From UBA7985 sp965658725 (GTDB taxonomy: Bacteria > Pseudomonadota > Alphaproteobacteria > UBA7985), in assembly GCA_965658725.1 (NCBI GenBank), contig CBFHUI010000012.1, positions 1 to 44,713 on the forward strand: a stretch of 44,713 nucleotides of DNA, given 5' to 3'. Positions 1 through 9,100 of the stretch are shown here, piece by piece. The notes beneath the pieces were generated by a model. That model was not told the DNA's origin, searched no databases, and saw only the letters and a list, made by a program, of their open reading frames with translations. Numbering within the stretch: position 1 is the first letter of the stretch; every line of letters starts with the position of its first letter. Both the position numbers and the translations under genes were made by a program.

Positions 1-669
1 GCCGAAGCGTTCTTCGCACCTAAGCCGCTTGCCGGAAAGACCGCCGTTGTTACCTCTGGCCCCACGCACGAGCCCATCGACCCTGTCCGCGTCATGGCCA
101 ATCGTTCTTCCGGGCAGCAGGGGCAGGCCATCGCGCGCGCTCTGGCTGCTGCGGGTGCCCGGGTGACGATGGTTTCTGGCCCGGTGAGCCTGCCTGAACC
201 TGTCGGCGTGACCACGGTCGCCGTACAAACCGCAGACGAGATGCTGGCTGCAACGCAACAGGCACTGCCCGCTGATATCGCCGTTTTTGCTGCCGCCGTT
301 GCGGACTGGAAGCCTAAAGACGCTGCGCCGGAAAAGCTCAAGAAGACAGGTGACGACGACAGTCTGACGCTGAGTTTCGTGAAGAACCCCGACATCCTCG
401 CCACCATTGCTCAAGGCTCGCCGCGACCGGCTCTGGTGATCGGCTTTGCGGCTGAGACTGAGAACCTCGTCGAACACGCGCAGAGCAAGCGAACCCGCAA
501 GAACGCCGACTGGATCCTCGCCAACGACGTCTCCGGCGGGGCTGTGTTCGGTGAAGACGTGAATACGGTCACGCTGGTGACCGCCAGCGGGGCCGAGCCT
601 TGGCCGCGCTTGTCAAAGGACGCCGTGGCAGAACAGCTGGTGCGGCGGATCGCGGAGCATCTGGCATGA
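1..669 (+). CDS. coaBC: Phosphopantothenoylcysteine decarboxylase / phosphopantothenate-cysteine ligase, 3' part
   Basis: The reading frame is open from the first base, so the 5' end, including the CoaC flavin decarboxylase half, lies outside the window. What remains is the CoaB ligase domain, which joins cysteine to 4'-phosphopantothenate using CTP in coenzyme A synthesis. Visible hallmarks are VTSGPTHEPIDPVR near the start, NRSSGQQGQAIA (nucleotide-binding loop), AVADWKPKD, the KLKK segment, KNPDIL, and VIGFAAET with ILANDVS further on. The stop overlaps the dut start as ATGA, implying co-translation. CoaBC followed by dut is a common alphaproteobacterial order. Identification is firm; only the start is missing. 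Confidence 0.95.
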   Translation, partial: AEAFFAPKPLAGKTAVVTSGPTHEPIDPVRVMANRSSGQQGQAIARALAAAGARVTMVSGPVSLPEPVGVTTVAVQTADEMLAATQQALPADIAVFAAAVADWKPKDAAPEKLKKTGDDDSLTLSFVKNPDILATIAQGSPRPALVIGFAAETENLVEHAQSKRTRKNADWILANDVSGGAVFGEDVNTVTLVTASGAEPWPRLSKDAVAEQLVRRIAEHLA

Positions 670-1112
670 CGCCGCGCGTGGCGCTCAAGCGGCTGGAGAA
701 CGGCGCTGGTCTCGATTTGCCAGCGTACGAGACCGCTGGCTCTGCCGGCGCAGACATTCGGGCCGCGGTTGATGCGCCAATGACACTTGAACCAGATGCA
801 CGCGCGCTGGTTCCCACTGGTTTTGCGATGGCATTGCCCGACGGCTTTGAAGCGCAGGTGCGCCCACGCTCCGGCCTGGCTGTCAAAAACGGCTTAACCG
901 TCCTGAACGCGCCCGGCACCATCGACAGTGACTATCGCGGGGAAGTCAAAGTTCCGCTGATCAACCTCGGGACAGACCCCTTTGTCATCGAACGCGGAAT
1001 GCGGATAGCGCAAATGGTGATTGCTCCGGTGGTGCAAGGGAGTTTCGCTGAAGTCAGCGATCTGGACGAAACCGCGCGCGGGGCGGGCGGCTTTGGATCG
1101 ACGGGTGTCTGA
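666..1112 (+). CDS. dut: Deoxyuridine 5'-triphosphate nucleotidohydrolase (dUTPase)
   Basis: Trimeric cytosolic dUTPase that hydrolyses dUTP to dUMP and pyrophosphate, keeping uracil out of DNA and supplying dUMP for thymidylate. The 148-residue product has all five family motifs in order: AGADIRA (about 24-30), PRSGLA (about 68-73), the uracil-binding hairpin GLTVLNAPGTIDSDYRGE, RIAQMVIAP, and the C-terminal RGAGGFGSTG that closes over the active site. I chose the ATG that overlaps the coaBC stop; the frame stays open upstream, but that stretch is coaBC sequence. The length is normal for the family. The next gene begins at a GTG inside the dut end, so three genes are translationally chained. 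Confidence 0.96.
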   Translation: MTPRVALKRLENGAGLDLPAYETAGSAGADIRAAVDAPMTLEPDARALVPTGFAMALPDGFEAQVRPRSGLAVKNGLTVLNAPGTIDSDYRGEVKVPLINLGTDPFVIERGMRIAQMVIAPVVQGSFAEVSDLDETARGAGGFGSTGV

Positions 1113-1836
1113 CTATAGCACCGACGACGATGCGCTGGCTGCATTCGACGATGCGGCTTTAGAGCGCTACGCCCGTCATCTGGTCCTGCCTGAAATGGGC
1201 GCGCGTCGGCAACTGGCGCTGCGCAAGGCGCGGGTTGCGCTGGTTGGCGTCGGCGGCATTGGCTGTCCGGCTGCTCAAGCTCTTGCGCACGTGGGTGTCG
1301 GGTCGCTGACGCTCATAGACCCGGATACAGTGGACCTGTCCAACCTTCCGCGACAGACGCTGTTTCGCGCGTCGGACGTAGGTCGGCCCAAGGCTATGGT
1401 TGCCGCCGAAGTCCTCGAAGACGTCAGCCCCGAGCTATTAGCGAGCGTCGCAATCCAGCCCCTGCGCGCACAAAACGCCGACGCGCTGCTGGCCGGGCAC
1501 AGTCTGATCATTGATGGCACGGACAGTTTCACTACGCGCTGCGTTGTTGCCGATTGGGCCCAAAGCGCGGGCGTGCCGCTGGTGTCCGCGGCGGTGACGG
1601 GGACCGAAGGCCAGCTTCTTTGTCTCGATCAGAGCACTCAGCGTTACAGCGACCTTTTCCCCGAAGGTCCACCGCCTCAGCAGAACTGTGCCGAAGTCGG
1701 CGTGCTGGCGACCGCCTCCATGCTCATGGGCCAAATCGCGGCTCAAGCAGCGGTTCAGTGGCTCACCACGGGCGAGCGGCCAGATTCACAGCTCGTCTCG
1801 ACTTGGCCTTTGAGGATTATGAGACTGGGTGTGTGA
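1105..1836 (+). CDS. HesA/MoeB/ThiF-family E1-like adenylyltransferase without zinc cysteines
   Basis: E1-like enzyme of 243 residues, expected to adenylate the C-terminal glycine of a ubiquitin-like sulfur carrier (MoaD or ThiS type) for molybdopterin or thiamine synthesis. Visible are the nucleotide-binding VGVGGIGCPAA, DPDTVDLSNLPRQ, the ATP-contacting lysine in GRPKA, IIDGTDSFTTR with the magnesium aspartate, and NCAEVGVLA at the usual cysteine position. The two CxxC zinc pairs of MoeB are absent: the first is replaced by QRYSDLF and the C-terminus ends without the second. The only plausible start is GTG, overlapping the dut stop by 8 bases. No moaD or thiS is visible here, so the carrier is unknown. 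Confidence 0.85.
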   Translation: MSDYSTDDDALAAFDDAALERYARHLVLPEMGARRQLALRKARVALVGVGGIGCPAAQALAHVGVGSLTLIDPDTVDLSNLPRQTLFRASDVGRPKAMVAAEVLEDVSPELLASVAIQPLRAQNADALLAGHSLIIDGTDSFTTRCVVADWAQSAGVPLVSAAVTGTEGQLLCLDQSTQRYSDLFPEGPPPQQNCAEVGVLATASMLMGQIAAQAAVQWLTTGERPDSQLVSTWPLRIMRLGV

Positions 1837-1936
1837 TTGTGACCACAACACGCCCTCTTATAAGGCAATGCTTCAGAAAAACTTTCTAAAACGCTTGAAA
1901 CACTCGTTTTTATGAGCGATACGAATCGAGTTGTCC

Positions 1937-1965
1937 TTCCGCGAAATTTCACTGCGCGGAATTTT
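1937..1965 (+). terminator. Possible intrinsic terminator after the coaBC-dut-E1 group
   Basis: A perfect 7-bp stem (TTCCGCG and CGCGGAA) with an 11-base loop is followed at once by TTTT. It lies 100 bases after the stop of the E1-like gene and before the SH3-protein gene. The T run is short, so termination may be partial. Confidence 0.4.
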
Positions 1966-2013
1966 ACGGGGCAATCCCTTTATTTTTGATTTGTTAAAGC
2001 GGGTTTATTTACC

Positions 2014-2580
2014 GTGCAATTCAGTGGTTCAAGTCGTGGGGTTCAACGGGCATCGTTGACCCTGCGGCGCCTCACATGGCTCCTGTCGCTGACCTTGGTG
2101 ATCGTCGGATCACTGATGGCGCTCGCCACGACGGCGGAAGCGCAATACGTCGGCACTGGCCCGGTGACGGGCAAGCCTCTGCCGCGCTTTGTCTCTCTGT
2201 CTCAAGAGCAAGCCTTCATGCGCCGTGGGCCGACCAAGCAGCACGCCATTGAATGGGTCTATCGCCGCAAAGACTTGCCGGTTGAGGTCGTCGCCGAGCA
2301 TGATAGCTGGCGCAAAGTCCGCGATTATGACGGGACAATCGGCTGGATGAACCTTGTGGTCCTCGGCAACCAGCGCACCGGAATGGTGGTCGTTGACGGC
2401 GCCAAGCTCTACCGCTCGCCCTCGCCGGACTCCCCCGTTGTCGCGCTGATGGGCGAAGACCTGATCGGCAAGCTCGACCGCTGCGAAGATGACTGGTGCA
2501 TGATGCGGGTCAATGAGATCAGCGGCTGGATCCCTCAGTCACAACTCTATGGCGTCCGACAGGGCGAAGAGTTCCGCTAA
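2014..2580 (+). CDS. Secreted SH3-like domain protein
   Basis: A 188-residue protein with a basic N-terminus and a hydrophobic stretch (about 23-42) ending in TTAEAQ, which looks like a Sec signal peptide cleaved after residue 43, so a periplasmic location is likely. The mature part holds two SH3-like repeats of the bacterial SH3_3/SH3_4 type. The first includes LPRFVSLSQEQAFMRRGPT and WRKVRDYDGTIGWM; the second includes GAKLYRSPSPDSPVV and WCMMRVNEISGWI. Such domains often bind cell-wall peptides. The start is GTG without an obvious Shine-Dalgarno sequence; the first in-frame ATG would destroy the signal peptide. The biological role is unknown. Confidence 0.8.
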   Translation: MQFSGSSRGVQRASLTLRRLTWLLSLTLVIVGSLMALATTAEAQYVGTGPVTGKPLPRFVSLSQEQAFMRRGPTKQHAIEWVYRRKDLPVEVVAEHDSWRKVRDYDGTIGWMNLVVLGNQRTGMVVVDGAKLYRSPSPDSPVVALMGEDLIGKLDRCEDDWCMMRVNEISGWIPQSQLYGVRQGEEFR

Positions 2581-2581
2581 T

Positions 2582-2605
2582 TTTTATCGGCTTCTTCCGA
2601 TAAAA
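2582..2605. repeat. Perfect 9-bp inverted repeat after the SH3-protein gene
   Basis: TTTTATCGG, a six-base CTTCTT spacer, then CCGATAAAA, beginning two bases after the stop codon. It forms a tight hairpin, but on the + strand the 3' arm ends in A residues and GCC instead of a U tract, so it is not a standard intrinsic terminator. It could cap the mRNA 3' end or be a protein-binding site in front of tsaE. Confidence 0.5.
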
Positions 2606-2646
2606 GCCTATTGTACTCATTATGTTCTCGTGCCAGCTTGCCCGCC

Positions 2647-3132
2647 ATGGGTGAGAACACAGATGCCTTTCTCGAATGCACGGTGAGCGATGAAGCCGGC
2701 ACCGAGCGCCTTGCGCAGGCGCTTGGTACGCGGTTGGCTGTGGGCGACGTGGTGCTGCTGAGCGGGACGCTTGGGGCAGGGAAGACAGCATTTTCCAGGG
2801 CATTGATCCGGGCGGTGTCGGGGGATCCGACGTTGATCGTGGCAAGCCCGACTTTCACCTTTAGCCAAATCTACACCACGCCTGACCTGCTCCTGACCCA
2901 CTTTGATCTCTATCGAATGGGGGAGTCGGAGGAGGTCTTCGATTTGGGCTGGGACGATGCGCTTGCTGATGGGGCAACGCTAGTTGAGTGGCCGGAACGG
3001 CTGGGCCCGCTGGCCCCGAGCACCGCGCTCACGATGTCGATCGAGCTGGACCCAATCGGGGAGACCGCACGGCGTTTCACCCTGTCTGGTGATGCAGCTT
3101 GGGCCGCACGGTGGGTGGGGTTTTCGCTATGA
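2647..3132 (+). CDS. tsaE: tRNA threonylcarbamoyladenosine biosynthesis ATPase TsaE
   Basis: TsaE is the small P-loop ATPase that works with TsaB and TsaD to make N6-threonylcarbamoyladenosine at position 37 of ANN-decoding tRNAs. The 161-residue product has the Walker A motif GTLGAGKT (about 43-50), SPTFTFSQIY, the HFDLYRM strand, the acidic EEVFDLGWDD, and LVEWPERL, all typical. I chose the ATG giving MGENTD; a TTG 36 bases earlier also keeps the frame but sits next to the inverted repeat. The stop overlaps the addB start as ATGA. In many relatives amgK and murU lie between tsaE and addB; here nothing does. Confidence 0.93.
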   Translation: MGENTDAFLECTVSDEAGTERLAQALGTRLAVGDVVLLSGTLGAGKTAFSRALIRAVSGDPTLIVASPTFTFSQIYTTPDLLLTHFDLYRMGESEEVFDLGWDDALADGATLVEWPERLGPLAPSTALTMSIELDPIGETARRFTLSGDAAWAARWVGFSL

Positions 3133-6100
3133 AAATCAGAGGCTTGTATAACATTCCGTCGTTTGCCGATTTCAGCACTGCCTTTGCGCAAGGGTTGCTC
3201 GACGCTGACCTCGACCTGGCCGACGCCCTGATCCTTCTACCCAACCGCCGCGCTTGCCGGAGCTTACAGACAACTTTCCTGCGCCTGCGCGAAGGGGAAG
3301 CCATGTTGCTGCCGCGGATGGTGCCCATGGGCGACTTGTCCAACGAAGATGCGGTGGGCGAGTCGATTGCGGGCGGGATCAGTCAGGACGCCTTGCCTGA
3401 CGCTGACCTCGACCTGCCGGACCCTTGGCCCAAGCTGCAGCGCGAAGCAGCGCTGGCCGAACTGGTGGCGCGGAAGGACGAAACCCTCGGACCGGATCAC
3501 GTGATGGCGCTGGCGCAGGAACTGGCCCGGCTCATGGATCAGATCGAGACCGAAGGGCTGGACCCGCGGTCTTTTGAAGCGCTCGTTGAACGGAGCGAGT
3601 TGGCCGATCACTGGGAAAAATCGCTGCTGTTCTTGAGGATTCTCTACGACGTCTGGCCGGGAGTGGAGGCTGAGGCCGGGCTGATTTCACCAGCGCGACG
3701 GGGGCGCTTGTCGGTCGAAAACCAAATCAAGCGCTGGGCACTGTCGCCGGTAGAAGGCCCCGTGATCGCAGCGGGGACGACTGGCTCGATCCCGTCCACC
3801 CGCGCTTTGCTCGCTGCCGTGCTGAAACTGCCGCAGGGCGCGGTCGTGTTGCCCGGATTGGACCCAGATTTGAGTGCACAGGCCTGGACCGAGATCGAGC
3901 GTGAAGTCACCCACCCGCAACATGGCTTCCACGAGCTGCTCAAGGCTTGCGACACGGCCCCAGACGATGTTCCGCTCTGGCCATGGCTTCCTGCGGGCGG
4001 GCAGAGGCCGCGGACGCAGTTACTATCTAAAGCTCTTCTCCCCGCTGAAATCACGGCAAGCGACCGCGAAGGCTGGCGCGCAGGAGCTGAGGGGCTGGGG
4101 CTTACAGAAATCGAGACGGCCTTTGCTGATGTCACGCTCTATGAAGCGGAAGACGATGATCTGGAGGCCCAGACGATAGCGCTGGCCTTGCGCGATGGAT
4201 TGGACCGGCCTGGCTTCGTCTCTGCGCTGGTGACACCGGACCGTGCGCTGGCTGAACGGGTGAAAGGCCACTTGCAACGTTGGTCCATCGACGCCGACGA
4301 TTCCGCCGGGATGCGCCTCGAAGACGCGCCGGCGTTCAAATTTGCGCGGATCGTCTTGGATTTTGTTCGGGGTCGCGGCGATCACTTTACGCTGCTGTCG
4401 CTGCTGCATCATCCGCTTTGCACGCTCGGGCTGCCGCAGGCCGAGCGGGTGCGAGGACGCAGCGCGCTGGACCTGCACGCCTTGCGTAATGCGCCCTCGG
4501 GCAGTGGTCTGACGCCCTTCGTCGTTTGGCTTGAGGACAATGCCGACAAGATCCGCGACGTGGAACCTGCGCTGGCTGTCATCAACCGGGTGGCTGTCGC
4601 GACGCAAACCCTGCGCGAAGCAGCAGAGCGACCGGACGACTTCACCGCCTTTGACTGGCTATTGGCACTGGTCGAGGCCATGGAAACGCTTTCGTTGAGT
4701 GCTGAACCCGAAGACGATGAGGCGTCGATGGTCTGGTCGCAGACGGGGGCGGAGAGTGTCATTGGCTTCCTGATGGAATGGGCCGAAACCCTTGCAGAGC
4801 GTGTAGCTGCGACGACCACCGTCGCGCTCCCTGAGTTCTGCGCCTTGCTCGAGCGCGCATCCACGGGGCAGAGCGTGCGCTCGCCCTTCGTCGGACATCC
4901 GCGCGTGCTGATCCTCGGCGGGATCGAGGCGCGTTTGACCAGCGTAGACCGGATCATCCTCGGCGGCTTGAACGAGGGAACCTGGCCGGCCGAAACCCAG
5001 CCCGGTCCTTGGATGTCGCGCCCGATGCGGCGGGCCTTTGGCCTGCCAGCGGTCGAGCGCCGGATCGGTTTGGCCGCGCATGACTTTTGCCAAGCTTTTG
5101 GCCGTCCGGAAGTCATCATGACCCGTGCGGCGCTGGTCGATGGTGGCGCGACCGTGGCGTCACGCTTCATCAAGCGGCTGAAAGCCTTTCTCAAAATCGT
5201 CAAGGCGGAGCACGTGCTTGCGCCCTCGGGAATCGACTTTGAGCAGGCAGCGCGGGTGTTTGACGCGGCCGAGCGCTATCGCCCCGCCCGTCGTCCGCGC
5301 CCGGCACCCTCGCTGTCGGCGCGACCCACGATTTTTGCTGTCACCGACGTCGAGCGCTGGCTTGCCAACCCCTACGAGTTCTACGCCAAGCACGTCCTTC
5401 GCCTGCGCGCGCTCAAGCCGCTGGGTGGGCAAGTCGATAGCGCGGTGCGCGGTACGATCATCCACGACGCGCTTGAGGCTGTGACCAAAGCCAACCCCGG
5501 ACCACTTGGCGCTGACTTTCCTGAGCAGGTCTATGACGCGCTGTACGATCGCTTCCGCGCCAGCGGCTTGCCTGCTTCGCAGCTAGCCCTATGGAAACCG
5601 CGCTTGCGCAAGGCCGCGGATTGGTTTGCTGCCGAAGAAGCACGTCAGCGGGGGCACGGTCGGCACCCTAAAGCCATCGAGAAGACGGCAGCCTATGAGT
5701 TCGACGTTGGCGACACGCGATACACGTTGCGGTGTCGCGCCGACCGTATCGACCTGACCAGCGACGGTGCTGCGGTGATCGTGGATTACAAGAGCGGCGT
5801 GGTGCCGAACAAGCGAGACGTCAATGAAGGCCGTAAACCGCAACTCGCGCTAGAAGGCGCGCTGATCCGCAAGGGAGCTTTCGAGGACATCGCGCAAAAC
5901 GCCGATGTGGTGGCGATGGAATATTGGTCGATCAACGGTCGCGGGGACGGCGGCTCGGTCGAGTACCGCCCGGATCGCGACCCTGCGCTAGATGTAGTCA
6001 CAGCACTGATCGACGACACGTGGGACACCCTGCGCACGTTGATCGCATCGTATCAGGACGAGCGCAGGGGCTTTATGGCGCGCGTGATCCGCAAGGGCGA

Positions 6101-6158
6101 CTACATTGAGCTGGCTCGACAGGACGAGTGGGAGGGCAGCGATCATGACAGCGACTGA
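3129..6158 (+). CDS. addB: Double-strand break repair protein AddB (alphaproteobacterial type)
   Basis: Nuclease-helicase-like subunit of the AddAB complex, which resects double-strand DNA ends for RecA loading. The 1009-residue length fits the alphaproteobacterial AddB family. The N-terminus carries LILLPNRRACRSL in place of a full Walker A motif, as expected for AddB. Midway is LGGLNEGTWPAETQPGPWM, a conserved AddB signature. Near residues 865-915 the PD-(D/E)XK nuclease core is visible as RADRIDL, VIVDYKSG and QLALEGALI. The ATG start overlaps the tsaE stop by four bases, and the 3' end overlaps addA by 14, so both subunits should be made together. Confidence 0.93.
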   Translation: MKIRGLYNIPSFADFSTAFAQGLLDADLDLADALILLPNRRACRSLQTTFLRLREGEAMLLPRMVPMGDLSNEDAVGESIAGGISQDALPDADLDLPDPWPKLQREAALAELVARKDETLGPDHVMALAQELARLMDQIETEGLDPRSFEALVERSELADHWEKSLLFLRILYDVWPGVEAEAGLISPARRGRLSVENQIKRWALSPVEGPVIAAGTTGSIPSTRALLAAVLKLPQGAVVLPGLDPDLSAQAWTEIEREVTHPQHGFHELLKACDTAPDDVPLWPWLPAGGQRPRTQLLSKALLPAEITASDREGWRAGAEGLGLTEIETAFADVTLYEAEDDDLEAQTIALALRDGLDRPGFVSALVTPDRALAERVKGHLQRWSIDADDSAGMRLEDAPAFKFARIVLDFVRGRGDHFTLLSLLHHPLCTLGLPQAERVRGRSALDLHALRNAPSGSGLTPFVVWLEDNADKIRDVEPALAVINRVAVATQTLREAAERPDDFTAFDWLLALVEAMETLSLSAEPEDDEASMVWSQTGAESVIGFLMEWAETLAERVAATTTVALPEFCALLERASTGQSVRSPFVGHPRVLILGGIEARLTSVDRIILGGLNEGTWPAETQPGPWMSRPMRRAFGLPAVERRIGLAAHDFCQAFGRPEVIMTRAALVDGGATVASRFIKRLKAFLKIVKAEHVLAPSGIDFEQAARVFDAAERYRPARRPRPAPSLSARPTIFAVTDVERWLANPYEFYAKHVLRLRALKPLGGQVDSAVRGTIIHDALEAVTKANPGPLGADFPEQVYDALYDRFRASGLPASQLALWKPRLRKAADWFAAEEARQRGHGRHPKAIEKTAAYEFDVGDTRYTLRCRADRIDLTSDGAAVIVDYKSGVVPNKRDVNEGRKPQLALEGALIRKGAFEDIAQNADVVAMEYWSINGRGDGGSVEYRPDRDPALDVVTALIDDTWDTLRTLIASYQDERRGFMARVIRKGDYIELARQDEWEGSDHDSD

Positions 6159-9100
6159 TCCGCGCCGCGCCGGTGCCGTGCTCTGGAACGAGCAGATCGA
6201 TAACCCCGCCACTCCGCCCGCGCTGCGACAGGCGACGGAGGACCAGCGAGAAGCAGCGAACCCCGAAGCGACCGCTTGGGTCGCGGCCTCTGCGGGGACC
6301 GGTAAGACCCGGGTTCTGACCAACCGTTTGCTGGCGCTGCTGCTCGAAGGTGCTGCACCCCAGCACATCCTTGCCCTGACCTTCACCAAGGCCGCAGCGG
6401 CCGAGATGGCCAACCGGGTCAGTGAAGCGCTCGAAGAGTGGGTGACGCTGAGCGACGACAGCTTGCGTGCTGCTTTGTTCAAGCTCGCGGGGGCTTTTCC
6501 GAGTGAGGAGCAAATGGCGCTCGCCCGGCGGCTGTTCGCCAAAGTCCTCGAAGCGCCCGGCGGGCTGAACATCCAGACCATCCACGCCTTTGCGCAAAGC
6601 CTCTTGGGCCGGTTCCCGGTCGAGGCGGGCGTGCAGCCGGGGTTTAAGGTGCTGGAAGACAGCGAGTCATCGGCCCTTCTCGAACGCGCGATAGATCGCT
6701 TTCTCGCCGGGCTGTTCAGCCGGGATGACCCCAAGGTTTCGCAAGTGTTCGAAGTCATGGGCGATGAAGCTTTCCGCGACGTCATCGCTGCGCTGGTGCG
6801 GGAGCGGGGCCGGCTCAGCCGCCTGCGCGGACCCAACAAGCGCCCCGCGCCGGATATTCTCTCGCCCCTGCGGGAGTTCCTTGGTCTGCAGGCCGAGACG
6901 CAGATCAAAGACCTTGAGTGGGCCATCATTCACCCCGACGGCATCCCTGCGGACCTGAGCGCCGCCATGCGCGCCTTTGCCGACTTTGCGCAGGCGGAAA
7001 ATATCAAACCCCACTCTAAAAACCGGCCGATGTTTGAGGCGCTGAAGTGGTTTGAGCTGGCACGGCCTGAGGACCGATTGGCGGAAATCGAGCGCTTTAC
7101 CAACCTGTTCACAACGGGGTCCGGGACCAAGCGCGTGGTCGGCGGCATGCTGCTCAAGACGTTCAAGGAAGACGAGGAAGCGGCGTTTGAAGCGCTGTGC
7201 GCGGAACAGGAGCGGGTCTGGCCGCTGATCAACGCCATCCGCGCCTGTCGCCAGATGGCGGTCTCTGAGGCGCTACTCGATACCGCTGGGGCTGTGGTTG
7301 ATGACTACGCAGTCGCCAAGCGCGCGGCGAGCCGGGTGGACTTTGACGACCTGATCCTGAAGACCATCGACCTGCTGACCGCTGAGTCCGGTGCGGGGCT
7401 GTGGGTGAGTTACAAGCTCGATCAGGGCCTGCGCCACGTGCTGGTGGACGAAGCGCAAGACACCAACCCTGACCAGTGGGCCATCATTCGTGGGCTCACG
7501 CAGGCCTTTTACGACGGCACAAACGGTGATGCCGATGCGCCGCGCACGGCCTTTGTCGTGGGCGATCTCAAGCAGTCGATCTATGGCTTCCAGCGCGCAG
7601 ACCCGCAAGTTTTTCAGGACATGAAGACGCGGTTTCAGGCCGACGTTGAACGCGCGGAGCAGCATTGGATACCGAAGTCGCTGAACGTGACCTTCCGCTC
7701 GTCCCAACCCATACTGGACGCCGTGAACACTGTATTCAGCCACGGCGACAACGCGCGCGGGCTAACCTTTGACGACGAAGGCTGGCCCGTCCACCTGACC
7801 GGGCGACCCGGTGCGGGTGGGCTGGTCGAGGTCTGGCAGCCGGTTGAAGCTGCGCCCAAGGACAAGGACGCGCCGGTCACGGTTGTGCGCCCGGATGATG
7901 ATCTGGACGAGGACGACCGGCCGGAAATCGAACTGGCCAAAATTCTGGGCGAGCGCATCAGCCAGTGGACCGACGGCACCGCCCGCGCTGAGGGCGATCC
8001 CGGCTGGCTTGCCAATCGGGGCCGTCCCATGGTCGCGGATGATGTGTTGGTGCTGGTCCGGTCCCGGTCTGGCCCCTTCATCAACACGCTGACTTATACG
8101 CTCAAGAAGGCTGGCGTTCAGGTTGCAGGTGCGGACCGCATGAAGCTGCAGGAGCAGCAGGCGATCAAGGATCTGCTGCGGCTGACAGAATTCCTGTTAC
8201 AGCCCGCCGACGACCTTGCGCTGGCAACCGTACTGCGCAGTCCAATTTGCGGGTTCAGCGAGGATCAGCTGTTCCGTCTTGCCCACCGACGCGGCAAGGA
8301 TGAGACTCTGGAAAAAGCGCTCAGCCGGGCAGCGCATGAAGGCGGGGCGACCGCCGAAGCCAGTGCCGCGTACACGCTGTTCCAAACCTTGCGCAATCGG
8401 CTCGCCTCTACCCCGCACAGCTTTTACAGCGCGCTGCTGACCCGGATGGAAGCGGGCCTGCGGTTTTCTGAGCGCCTCGGGCCTCAGGCCGCTGATGCAG
8501 TCAAGGAGTTCATGCGCGCCACGCTGACGTTTGAGCGTAACAATACGCCCACGCTGCCCGGTTTTCTGGGCTGGCTGAGCAAGGCTGAAATCGAGGTCAA
8601 GCGTGAGCAGGAGGGAGACAACGGCGGCGTTCGGATCATGACAGTGCACGGCTCCAAGGGTCTCGAAGCCCCCGTAGTGATCTTGCCGCACACCCACAAG
8701 CGAATGGACGACGTCTCCCGCGATCGCTTGCGTTGGTTTAGCCCGGAGGGGGAGGCGGACGGCGGTTTGCCTCTGCCGTACTGGAAGCCCTCTGCCGAGG
8801 ATTCCCCGGAACGGACGCTGGAATTGGAAGCGGCGGACAAGGAACGAGCGGCGGAGGAAGAGCGGCGCTTGCTCTATGTTGCCATGACCCGTGCGGAAGA
8901 CCGGCTCTACATCTGTGGATGGAAGCCAAAGAACAAGGCCAACAAAGACAGCAAAGACGCGGCTAAGTCCGTGACATGGTTTGACACGATCGAAGCAGCG
9001 TTCAAGGCCGAGGCGGCTTCGGTTGAGCGGCTAAGCCCTGCGCCGGAAAGTGTGGCTGCCCCGATCTACCGCTTGTCCCTGGCCAGCTCGCTGGCGACCA

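Noticed and set aside
5988..6929. Long - strand open frame (313 codons) across the addB-addA junction
   Set aside because: Opposite two conserved genes; Ser/Arg/Ala-rich low-information sequence.
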